Below, piece after piece: positions 56,862 through 64,000 of a stretch of 64,000 nt of DNA (position 1 is its first letter; each line of letters starts with the position of its first letter). The position numbers were made by a program, and so were the translations under genes. This DNA comes from Sphingobacterium hungaricum (lineage in GTDB: Bacteria > Bacteroidota > Bacteroidia > Sphingobacteriales > Sphingobacteriaceae), in contig NZ_MU158698.1 of assembly GCF_015210005.1 (NCBI RefSeq), forward strand, positions 372,001 to 436,000, read 5' to 3'. The notes beneath the pieces were generated by a model. The model was not told the origin of the DNA, ran no database searches, and was given only the letters and a program-made list of their open reading frames with translations.

Positions 56862-57809
56862 TTATTTTCTGACTAAAAAATCCACATTCGCCGGATCGAC
56901 GCTAATGACTTTTACAAATTCCGGTGACCGCGTAATCAGTACCGGCAGACTTTTCACATGGTTTTCTTCCCATGAATTCATATCCACTACAGCCTCAAAA
57001 TCGCGCGCTGTCCAAGTATTGTAATCCTTGATCGACACCAAAATAGCGACCTTGACTTTGCTCGGAAGCGTCCGTACGGACGTATATTTTGATGCATTCT
57101 CCACGCGGAGCGGAATTTCCAGTATCTTTTCCGTCAGCTCGCCTACCGGAATGGTTATCTCCGTGAATGTCGGATAAATGGTAATGTTGTTTTTTTGATT
57201 TCGGTTTAAATAGGCAATCGTTCGGATGTCCGAATGAATGGCCGAACCTTTTATGCTGTCCGTTTCAAGGTATTCGATGCTTGCGACATCTTCCATCGGT
57301 CCAGTTACGGTCACATACGCGGGATTGCTTTTGGTTTCACCAATAATGCCATACTGCTTTTTGAAATCAATATGTGTCAGCACGCGCACAGGAATTTTAC
57401 GCTGTGTCTGCTTTGAAAAATCAAAGAATAAGGTATCGGGATGCACTTTGATTACTTTCTTATCTGCTGGAAACTGCTTGTTGATAAAACCAATCTGGTT
57501 AGACATGACGACGAAATTACGGTTCGCCAACCCGCTAAGATCAACCTGAATGGTCGATGTATCTTTATGCAAGTTTGCCAGAAACACTTTCCAACCGGAC
57601 ATGGTTACTTCCACATCTACGGTATCGGATTGCAAGGGGTGAAAAGCTCTTTTCTCGGGAATATTCACGTAGGAAATACCCGCCTTAATGCGGTACTTGT
57701 AATCGCTCGATATAGCAAATAGCAACCAGGCGATAAATGATATAAGCACACAGCGCAGAAAAACACCAATTTTTCTCCGTTGATTCTTACTTATTCGTCG
57801 TTGCGCCAT
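56862..57809 (-). CDS. YbbR-like domain protein with N-terminal membrane anchor
   Basis: A 315-residue protein with a basic N terminus and one membrane helix (about 14-30), then extracytoplasmic beta-rich YbbR-like repeats ('RIKAGISYVNIPEKRAFHPLQSDTVDVEVTMSGWKVFLANLHKD', 'RKIPVRVLTHIDFKKQYGIIGETKSNPAYVTVTGP'). In other bacteria YbbR proteins can partner diadenylate cyclase; no such gene is adjacent here. It leads the ybbR-coaE-exonuclease operon. Confidence 0.8.
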   Translation of the reverse strand: MAQRRISKNQRRKIGVFLRCVLISFIAWLLFAISSDYKYRIKAGISYVNIPEKRAFHPLQSDTVDVEVTMSGWKVFLANLHKDTSTIQVDLSGLANRNFVVMSNQIGFINKQFPADKKVIKVHPDTLFFDFSKQTQRKIPVRVLTHIDFKKQYGIIGETKSNPAYVTVTGPMEDVASIEYLETDSIKGSAIHSDIRTIAYLNRNQKNNITIYPTFTEITIPVGELTEKILEIPLRVENASKYTSVRTLPSKVKVAILVSIKDYNTWTARDFEAVVDMNSWEENHVKSLPVLITRSPEFVKVISVDPANVDFLVRK

Positions 57810-57813
57810 ACTA

Positions 57814-57821
57814 CAAATGTA
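57814..57821 (-). promoter_or_regulatory. -7 promoter element for the YbbR-like gene (leaderless candidate)
   Basis: TACATTTG lies 4 nt before the ATG at 57809. Confidence 0.5.
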
Positions 57822-57849
57822 CTATTTTCAAAAGAAACCCGCCATGGAT

Positions 57850-58391
57850 TTTTTAGTGCTACGAGCTAAGCTATTTTGCGGGATTGATTGCGTAAGCATA
57901 GTTGTTCAACATCTTCCGAAGGGCGCGATGTAGAAATTATAAGATTACGGAGTAAAGCATAAGGAGCAAAGATTTGGCGACTATGAAGAAGTCGCTGTGA
58001 GCTATGTTCAAAATAGCATTCCTTCTGCAGGACAACTTATACAAAATAATGCAAACACATTTACCAAAGGCACAACCGCTTTATAGAAAATACAAAGCGA
58101 TAAATTTTGTGCCTTAGGTACAAACCTTATTGAAATGGGTAGCGTACCTACGGCACGCTTCTATTATCTTTCCTAAGACTACAAAGCGGTAGCTCCTACG
58201 GAGCATTTTTGTATTTTATATAAGCACACGCGAAACGCGTGCGCTAGCGAAAGGGTTTGCGATTAAGCAGGTCTTTGAATTTTTACTTTTGACTTTTTAT
58301 TTTGAAAGCTGTTCGATATCTTTCGAAGGGTCATCCTGAATAGCGACAATAGCGTCGTAACACGCAGAACGTTTTTTTTACTTTTGAATTT
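57850..58391. repeat. Dispersed hairpin-rich repeat block
   Basis: Gene-free DNA related to the block at 37.6-38.6 kb. It shares GTACCTACGGCACGC, a CTCC-TACGGAG hairpin, the word ACGCGTGCGCTAGCG, TTTGAATTTTTACTTTT units and GTTCGATATCTTTCGAAGGG. An inverted pair GTGCCTTAGGTAC (58109-58121) and GTACCTACGGCAC (58144-58156) with one mismatch makes the same kind of large hairpin as in the 38-kb copies. No gene is seen. Confidence 0.75.
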
Positions 58392-59570
58392 TTACTTTTT
58401 ACTTTGAAAAGCCATCATCTCTAAGCACATACGTCCGTTATGGTAAGGACATTTCCAAAATCCTGCTTTGTCGTCTTTTCGATTGATGGATCCACCCTCG
58501 TTCCGGCTCCAATACCATTCTCCATTTTCATAATCAATAAGCTCGTTCTGAATATATTTCCAAAGTATTTTCGAATATTCCAAGTAGTGAACTTGATCGA
58601 ATTGAACTGCTAGGTATTGGAAACCAACAACAGCTTCCGCCTGAACCCACCAATGCCGTTCTTTATCCAAAACTCCATCCTTTAATTCATAAGCCATGCT
58701 TCCATCAGCCAACAAGCCTTCCGCCGAAGCTAAGGCAATCGCGAGCGATGTAGTTGCAACTTCTTCTTTTAATTCTGTATTATTTAGTACCTCTGCTGCC
58801 TCAAGCATTAGCCATGCGGCCTCAATATCGTGTCCATAGGAAATCGTGTCCGTCTGTGAATTCCAATTTTTATCAAAAAACAATTGCAGATGTCCATTTT
58901 TCGGATTGTAGATTTTATGAAGAAAGAGATCAAGCAATTCATGCTGTGCGCGAATAACTTGTTGATCCGGCCAGATTCGCAACAGATTCGTATAAGGTTC
59001 AAGAATGTGCAAATGCGTATTCATGGTCTTAGCTTCGTTCTCATCTTTATCGCTCAAACGCATATCCTCGATCGGTTGCCAATCTTCAGTAAACGCTTCC
59101 CAATATCCTCCCGTTTCTTGATCTTTAAGCGATTCAATTTGTTCAAAAAATGCTTTTGAAAGTGTCAAAGCTTCGGGAATGGAGGTTGCACGGTAATATT
59201 CCGAAAATGCATACAATGCAAAACCCTGTGCATAGGTCTGCTTTTTCTTGTTCACTGGATTTCCAAGGTAATCCAATTCCCAATATACACCGCCAAATTT
59301 GGCATCAATAAAATGCAGTTTGATGTATTCAAAAGCACGATTCGCGATATTGAGATAACTTTCTTTTTTCAGCACCCTAAAGGCAGCTGAAAAAGTCCAC
59401 AAAATCCGCGCATGCATAACGACACCTTTGTTCGCCTTTTCTTGTAACCGATTGTGACCGTCAATCGCGCCATAGAATCCTCCATGTTCGTAATCAACCA
59501 TTTTTTCAGCCCAAAATGGCAGAATATTTTCTTCTAATTCTTTTCTAAATTCATTCATGCAATGCCGCAC
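58392..59570 (-). CDS. Mannobiose/cellobiose 2-epimerase (AGE family)
   Basis: A 392-residue (alpha/alpha)6-barrel protein of the N-acylglucosamine 2-epimerase superfamily. Conserved segments: 'ENILPFWAEKMVDYEHGGFYGAIDGHN' at the start, 'AKTMNTHLHILEPYTNLLRIWPD', 'SYGHDIEAAWLMLEAAEVL' and 'RHWWVQAEAVVGFQYLAV', with the histidines used for proton exchange. Next to a GH130 mannosylglucose phosphorylase, it most likely turns beta-1,4-mannobiose into mannosyl-glucose. Last gene of the mannan operon, 0 bp after the transporter. Confidence 0.9.
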   Translation of the reverse strand: MRHCMNEFRKELEENILPFWAEKMVDYEHGGFYGAIDGHNRLQEKANKGVVMHARILWTFSAAFRVLKKESYLNIANRAFEYIKLHFIDAKFGGVYWELDYLGNPVNKKKQTYAQGFALYAFSEYYRATSIPEALTLSKAFFEQIESLKDQETGGYWEAFTEDWQPIEDMRLSDKDENEAKTMNTHLHILEPYTNLLRIWPDQQVIRAQHELLDLFLHKIYNPKNGHLQLFFDKNWNSQTDTISYGHDIEAAWLMLEAAEVLNNTELKEEVATTSLAIALASAEGLLADGSMAYELKDGVLDKERHWWVQAEAVVGFQYLAVQFDQVHYLEYSKILWKYIQNELIDYENGEWYWSRNEGGSINRKDDKAGFWKCPYHNGRMCLEMMAFQSKK

Positions 59571-60959
59571 TTATTTTCTTTTATCTTCTAATTCTGATGT
59601 TATTTGGATCATTTTCTTTTCGCTCAACGGATAAAAGCTGATAAACAGCACTGATAAAATCGTCCCTATTGCTGGAAAGAAACTTAGAAACATGCGAATT
59701 CCGCTTAGCGTTTCAGCACTTTGATCCTGATTTGCCTGAAATCCGTAATAGCCCAAGAGCCAACCTGTCAGCGCTGTACCAAGCGCCCAGCCTAACTTTT
59801 GGCTCATCGAAGAGGAACTAAAAATCAGACCTGTGGCTCTATTTCCGGTTTTTAGTTCCGAATAGTCAGCGCAATCTGCATACATCGACCACAATAGCGG
59901 AAATATGGAACCTGCACAAATACTGATCATAATCTGCAAACTGAAAATAAGCACAAGATTATCGCTAGCCAGCCAATAGAATGCAATGCTTCCAACAGTG
60001 GCTAAAATCATGGAGATCATGTAGGTGTTCTTTTTTCCTATGCTGTTGCTGACGGGAGCGGCAAGCACCACACCAAGAATATTCGCAGCCTGACCTACAG
60101 CAAGGTACAAACCACTCAGAACAAACGGTATATTGAACAATACAACATCGCCAAACAGGTCTTCCCTGATGTAATATTTAAAATAGTACAAAGTCGCGCC
60201 ATCGCGAATGGAATTGAACAGCAAAGCCGCAACGCCCGCGCCTAACAAAATCCACCAAGGCTTATTGTTGAATAAATCCTTTATGTCCTGTTTTAAACTC
60301 GTAGAATGTTCTGATACTGGCTGAACGCGTTCTTTGGTCCAGCTGAAGCAGAGCAAAAAAAGCACAACGCAACAAACAGCAATCACAGCAACTGCCATCA
60401 CCCATCCATACTGTTGATTTTCGATCAATTGGCTTCGCCCACTAAAGTAATTGACCAGCGGATTAAAGAGCAATAAAGTCACGAAGCTTCCAAGGTATGC
60501 AAAGGTCATCCGGAAAGTAGCCAATACATTGCGCACTTTCGGTGAAGGACTCATGACCCCCAACAAGGATGCGTAAGGCACATTAATCGCCGAATACACC
60601 ATCATCATGATTGAATAAGTTACATACGCGTAGACTATTTTACCTGATTCTCCAAAGGAAGGCGTGTAAAATGTCATGACGCCAATCACGCCAAACGGAA
60701 TGGCTACATACAAGATATAGGGTCGGAATTTCCCCCATTTTGACTGTGTTCGATCAGCTAAAGCCCCAATTATCGGATCGAACAAAGAATCCCAGACCCT
60801 AGTAATTAAAAACATGGTACCAACGACCTTTGCTTCCATACCGAAAACATCGGTGTAAAAAAACATCAGGTACATGCCGAACAACTTCCAAAACATCGAA
60901 GAAGCGGCATCGCCTAGTCCATAGCCAATTTTTTCTTTAAGAGTAACTTGATCTTTCAT
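59571..60959 (-). CDS. GPH-family sugar:cation symporter (MFS)
   Basis: A 462-residue transporter with twelve hydrophobic segments of the glycoside-pentoside-hexuronide:cation type. The start 'LKEKIGYGLGDAASSMFWKLFGMYLMFFYTDVFGM' and 'FDPIIGALADRTQSKWGKFRPYILY' are typical. Between the GH130 and epimerase genes it is the likely importer of mannobiose. Confidence 0.9.
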   Translation of the reverse strand: MKDQVTLKEKIGYGLGDAASSMFWKLFGMYLMFFYTDVFGMEAKVVGTMFLITRVWDSLFDPIIGALADRTQSKWGKFRPYILYVAIPFGVIGVMTFYTPSFGESGKIVYAYVTYSIMMMVYSAINVPYASLLGVMSPSPKVRNVLATFRMTFAYLGSFVTLLLFNPLVNYFSGRSQLIENQQYGWVMAVAVIAVCCVVLFLLCFSWTKERVQPVSEHSTSLKQDIKDLFNNKPWWILLGAGVAALLFNSIRDGATLYYFKYYIREDLFGDVVLFNIPFVLSGLYLAVGQAANILGVVLAAPVSNSIGKKNTYMISMILATVGSIAFYWLASDNLVLIFSLQIMISICAGSIFPLLWSMYADCADYSELKTGNRATGLIFSSSSMSQKLGWALGTALTGWLLGYYGFQANQDQSAETLSGIRMFLSFFPAIGTILSVLFISFYPLSEKKMIQITSELEDKRK

Positions 60960-60988
60960 TTAAGTTTGGTTGAGTAATGGAGCCTAAG

Positions 60989-62158
60989 TTAGCGATTCAA
61001 ATTTTTTGAAATCAAATCTGAAAGAATTTTCACCGAAGCCGCGGATCTAAATCCATCTTCGGGCGTGTGGATACAATAGTCCAAAAGACGCTCTACCGAC
61101 GACACAGCTACATGCATCCGCGTATCACTTGATGCATAATAAATAAATACTTTCCCATCTTCATCTGCAATCCAGCCATTTGAGAACAGCACATTCGAAA
61201 CATCGCCTACGCGTTCTTCGCCTAGCGGCGCCATCAGATGTCCAGCTGGTTCGGCAATCAGCTGATCCGGATTATGCAAGTCAGTTAAGTAAACATAGAG
61301 TACATATCGAAGTCCAGCCGCACAGTTACGAACGCCATGCGCTAGATGCAACCAGCCTTTTTCGGTTTTGATCGGCGCCGGCCCTTCCCCATTCTTCAGT
61401 TCCTTGATTGTATGGTAATAACGGTGGTTGATAATCTTTTCTTCGTGGACAATTGCATTTTCCATGCTTTCTACCAATCCCCATCCAATTCCTCCGCCAC
61501 TTCCTGTATCAATAAAGCCATCTTGCGGTCTTGTGTAAACAGCATATTTTCCATCGATAAACTCTGGATGCAGTACAACATTTCTTTGCTGGCTTTTGGA
61601 TTGTAAATCAGGCAGACGTTCCCATTGGACAAGGTCTTTGCTTCGAACAATTCCTGCCGACGCAACTGCCGATGATAGATCGCCTGGCAATGCATTCGGA
61701 TCTTTTTTCTCTGAACAAAAGATACCATAAACCCACCCATCTTCGTGAGCGGTAAGCCTCATGTCATAGATATTCGTATCTGGATCTTCTGTTTCGGGAA
61801 TAACGATCGGAAAGTCCCAAAACTTAAACTGGTCAACTCCCGTAGCGCTTTCTGCTATCGCAAAAAAAGATTTTCTATCGTTCCCTTCTACCCTAACCAT
61901 CAACAGATACTTGCCATTCCATTTAATTGCGCCAGCATTAAACGTTCCGTTAATGCCAAATCGTTCCATAAAAAATGGATTTTCTACCTCATCTAAATCA
62001 TAACGCCAATAAATCGGCGTATGTTCTGCCGTGATGACCGGATACGTATATCGTTCGAAAATCCCATTTCCTGGCAAAACAATTTCATTCTTTCTATTTA
62101 TTAATTCTTCATGCGCCTGTTTTACGGCCGCTATCCGGTTTTCAAATTTGTCTTTCAT
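60989..62158 (-). CDS. GH130 4-O-beta-D-mannosyl-D-glucose phosphorylase
   Basis: A 389-residue GH130 enzyme that phosphorolyses mannosyl-glucose to mannose-1-phosphate and glucose. The proposed proton donor is D132 in '[14 protein letters not shown]'; '[32 protein letters not shown]', '[19 protein letters not shown]' and '[18 protein letters not shown]' belong to the five-bladed propeller. Length and motifs fit the GH130_1 group. The presence of the epimerase supports this activity over mannooligosaccharide phosphorylase. Confidence 0.9.
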   Translation of the reverse strand: MKDKFENRIAAVKQAHEELINRKNEIVLPGNGIFERYTYPVITAEHTPIYWRYDLDEVENPFFMERFGINGTFNAGAIKWNGKYLLMVRVEGNDRKSFFAIAESATGVDQFKFWDFPIVIPETEDPDTNIYDMRLTAHEDGWVYGIFCSEKKDPNALPGDLSSAVASAGIVRSKDLVQWERLPDLQSKSQQRNVVLHPEFIDGKYAVYTRPQDGFIDTGSGGGIGWGLVESMENAIVHEEKIINHRYYHTIKELKNGEGPAPIKTEKGWLHLAHGVRNCAAGLRYVLYVYLTDLHNPDQLIAEPAGHLMAPLGEERVGDVSNVLFSNGWIADEDGKVFIYYASSDTRMHVAVSSVERLLDYCIHTPEDGFRSAASVKILSDLISKNLNR

Positions 62159-62492
62159 TTATTTTTAAACGATGATGGTTTTGATGCTCTATTTTATATG
62201 TGTTTTATTCTTCTATTTCCTGTATGATTCAGCGACTGGTATCGTTACGATGGTTTCTAAAATTGGTAAAGTTTAAAAGGTTAAAAAAAGACGAACAGCT
62301 AAGCATCCAATCTAATTAATCCATAGTCAAAGATAATTCTTAGAGGAAGTCAATTGCTAGTATTATTTTAACCTTTAATGACACAAATACTATGAACAAC
62401 ATCAAATTTGCACCGCTGGACAACGTAATCAGGATATACTATTTTATCTGACTTAGCCGTCTTCTTACTGTAGGTAGCAAATGATTTGATCG
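62159..62492. other. Gene-free stretch between GH130 and GH5 genes
   Basis: About 330 bp with no gene. TATCTTTG on the minus strand at 62345-62338 is a possible -7 element for the GH130-transporter-epimerase operon, with a leader of about 175 nt. Nothing else was found. Confidence 0.45.
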
Positions 62493-63692
62493 TTAAGGAT
62501 AGACTAATGCTGGATAATTGATGTAAAAATCATTCGTTGCGGTCTTAATTGCATCGAAATTTCCATAGTTATCATTTTCCCAAGGATTTTTCCAAGCGCA
62601 AACGCCCGCATATCCATTCCAGTAACTTTGTTTATAATAATTGGCCAAGGTTATGTTCCAATTTCCAGCATTGTTATACGATGAACTATTAATGTTATAC
62701 CCTGGAGTTTCTCCGATTAAAACCGGTTTGTTCCCATTATCCAGCCAATATCCGACACTTGTCGCAAATGGAGCGCCTGACGATTGCCATTGGTACCAAT
62801 GTGGTGAATAAAAATCGAGGTACGCATTGCTGTTATTGTACTGAGCTTGGAGTTTGGCATTGCTGTAATTATTGCCGCCATGTGTATCCCAAGATGCATA
62901 ACGATCGCTGTTAAAAATAATCCACATCGAACCTACCGTTACCGGCTTACTAGAAAACTCATTGATTTTCGCTGCACACCAAGCTACGAATCGGATGACA
63001 TTATTTTTATTAAGATATCCGCAGTTTGCATCGCGCCACATGTGTTCCGGCTCATTGCAAATATCGTAGCCCATAATCGTCGGCTCGTTTTCGTAGCGCT
63101 GCAAAAATGGCACTAAGAAATATTCAGTATACCATTGTGTTTTGTTCACATCATTGATAATCTGCCGGTACTGAAGGTGTTTTGAACTGGTATTTTTGAC
63201 CATGTCAAAAGACCAAAACGTGACCATCAAATAAACTCCCTTTGATTTCGCCAGCTGAACCAATTGATCCATGTTCGACCAGAATTGGCTGGTCGCCCCT
63301 GTCACCAAGCCATCGCCATTTAGGGAAGGGCTGTGGCTGCCAGAACCATGAATCCAGATACGGGCTAGATTTATTTTATTGTCCTTGTAACGCTGAAATT
63401 CAGTATTCCACCAGGCATAATCAAAATTGCGTCCGAGGAAATCCAAGGAATAATCACTCTGCTTTTGCCAAGCTGTATTAATGCCATTAAAGAAAATCGG
63501 CTTCTGGTTGACATAAAATTTGTTCCCGGAAATGCTAACAGCTTGCGTTATCGAAGCCGGCGCCACGCCTGCATTTAGGGTTGAAATGTCCTTTAGCGCA
63601 AATTCTTTTTCTACATCTGCGTCTGTTAATTTTTGACAACTAAACATTCCAATGAGGATGCTTAGTAAACTGATCAGTTTAAGCTTTTTCAT
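62493..63692 (-). CDS. GH5-type endo-beta-mannanase, lipoprotein
   Basis: A 399-residue TIM-barrel glycoside hydrolase with an SPII signal ('LIGMFSCQK', lipidation at Cys19). Acid/base E214 is in 'GYDICNEPEHMW' and nucleophile E328 in 'KPVLIGETPGYN', with 'ARIWIHGSGSHSPS' early in the barrel. These fit GH5 mannanases of the GH5_7 kind. It should act at the cell surface or in the periplasm to cut mannan to oligosaccharides for import. Confidence 0.87.
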   Translation of the reverse strand: MKKLKLISLLSILIGMFSCQKLTDADVEKEFALKDISTLNAGVAPASITQAVSISGNKFYVNQKPIFFNGINTAWQKQSDYSLDFLGRNFDYAWWNTEFQRYKDNKINLARIWIHGSGSHSPSLNGDGLVTGATSQFWSNMDQLVQLAKSKGVYLMVTFWSFDMVKNTSSKHLQYRQIINDVNKTQWYTEYFLVPFLQRYENEPTIMGYDICNEPEHMWRDANCGYLNKNNVIRFVAWCAAKINEFSSKPVTVGSMWIIFNSDRYASWDTHGGNNYSNAKLQAQYNNSNAYLDFYSPHWYQWQSSGAPFATSVGYWLDNGNKPVLIGETPGYNINSSSYNNAGNWNITLANYYKQSYWNGYAGVCAWKNPWENDNYGNFDAIKTATNDFYINYPALVYP

Positions 63693-63714
63693 TTTAATTT
63701 TATATTTGGTTAAT

Positions 63715-63722
63715 CAAAATTA
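63715..63722 (-). promoter_or_regulatory. -7 promoter element for the GH5 gene
   Basis: TAATTTTG matches TAnnTTTG, 22 nt before the GH5 ATG, suggesting it can be transcribed apart from the upstream GH26 gene. Confidence 0.45.
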
Positions 63723-63769
63723 AGACTGCAGCTTATAAATGGCTAATACTTTTTTGACCAATTATTGTA

Positions 63770-64000
63770 TTAAATACCTGATTTTAAATTATTTAAATCA
63801 CCAAGCATATACACACGATCTGATCCAAAAACCTCTTTAATCGTTTCTTTGGAATTGTGCTCGAATACCAATTCAGACCAGCCCATAAAGAAAATCCAGT
63901 CTTTCTGCTGATTTAAAACTTCAACAGACGGTAACTTTTGGCATTCTCCGATTCCCATTGGTTTGCCCTTGGCAATTCGTTTGATCGATTCATATTTCTC
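63770..64000 (-). CDS. GH26-type beta-mannanase, C-terminal fragment (cut by window edge)
   Basis: The frame is open from the window edge to a stop at 63770, giving about 76 residues. It includes 'GKPMGIGECQKLPSVEVL' with the nucleophile Glu of the GH26 barrel and 'KDWIFFMGWSELVFEHNSKETI', typical of the GH26 C terminus. With the neighbouring genes it indicates a beta-mannan locus that continues beyond the window. The ATG at 63958 is internal, not a start. Confidence 0.78.
   Translation of the reverse strand, partial: EKYESIKRIAKGKPMGIGECQKLPSVEVLNQQKDWIFFMGWSELVFEHNSKETIKEVFGSDRVYMLGDLNNLKSGI

Overview
The window looks like a chromosomal segment of a Bacteroidota bacterium, most likely Sphingobacteriaceae (Sphingobacterium or a close relative). 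The evidence is AT-rich DNA, the Bacteroidota promoter element TAnnTTTG upstream of many genes, tRNAs without encoded CCA, lipoproteins with short SPII signals, family-typical genes (DUF2851, DUF4199, monomeric isocitrate dehydrogenase, GH92, PhnP-like MBL protein) and a beta-mannan utilisation cluster. The genus is inferred from family content, not from a search. Layout: 1-7.4 kb carries a truncated methyltransferase, an SRPBCC protein, icd, a cation diffusion facilitator, an SBF-type transporter, a class I aminotransferase and a DUF6364/PIN toxin-antitoxin pair. 7.5-14.6 kb is a glycogen operon on the minus strand (GH31 - glgB - glgA - glgC). 14.8-16.8 kb holds queA, ispD and a 50-residue membrane protein. 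16.9-22.5 kb is one long minus-strand operon starting with a dihydroorotase-like protein that lacks key catalytic residues, followed by an unknown protein, a DUF4199 membrane protein, two GT2 glycosyltransferases, a small unknown protein and an MBL hydrolase. 22.7-27.6 kb holds ubiX (with a terminator-like hairpin in its leader), an ankyrin protein, DUF2851, ribD and prmC. 27.7-33.6 kb is tRNA-Lys followed by the mutagenesis cassette imuA-imuB-dnaE2. 33.7-37.6 kb has two lipoproteins and a GH92 alpha-mannosidase. 37.6-38.7 kb is a gene-free block with two near-identical copies of a ~350-bp hairpin-rich repeat. 38.7-45.0 kb is a TetR-controlled RND efflux operon. 45.1-48.8 kb pairs an NrtR-like Nudix regulator with a divergent glycolytic operon (pfkA - BadF-type kinase - gapA) and a palindrome between them. 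48.9-50.1 kb is mnmA. 50.2-54.2 kb is an accessory segment: two identical tRNA-Phe genes, a complete ISAon1-type insertion sequence with 8-bp target duplication, a decayed stretch, and a two-gene DUF262 + HEPN-nuclease module, the best candidate for an under-described defence or toxin system. 54.4-57.8 kb carries a secreted orphan, a 38-residue membrane protein, an MBL exonuclease, coaE and a YbbR-like protein. 57.8-58.4 kb is another repeat block. 58.4-64 kb encodes a full beta-mannan catabolic route: GH26 (truncated by the window edge), GH5, GH130 mannosylglucose phosphorylase, a GPH-family transporter and a mannobiose/cellobiose 2-epimerase. Working together: mannanases release mannobiose outside the cytoplasm, the transporter imports it, the epimerase makes mannosyl-glucose, and the phosphorylase yields mannose-1-phosphate and glucose for the glycolytic and glycogen genes found elsewhere in the window. 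Hand-derived positions of sites (promoters, hairpins, repeats) may be off by a base.
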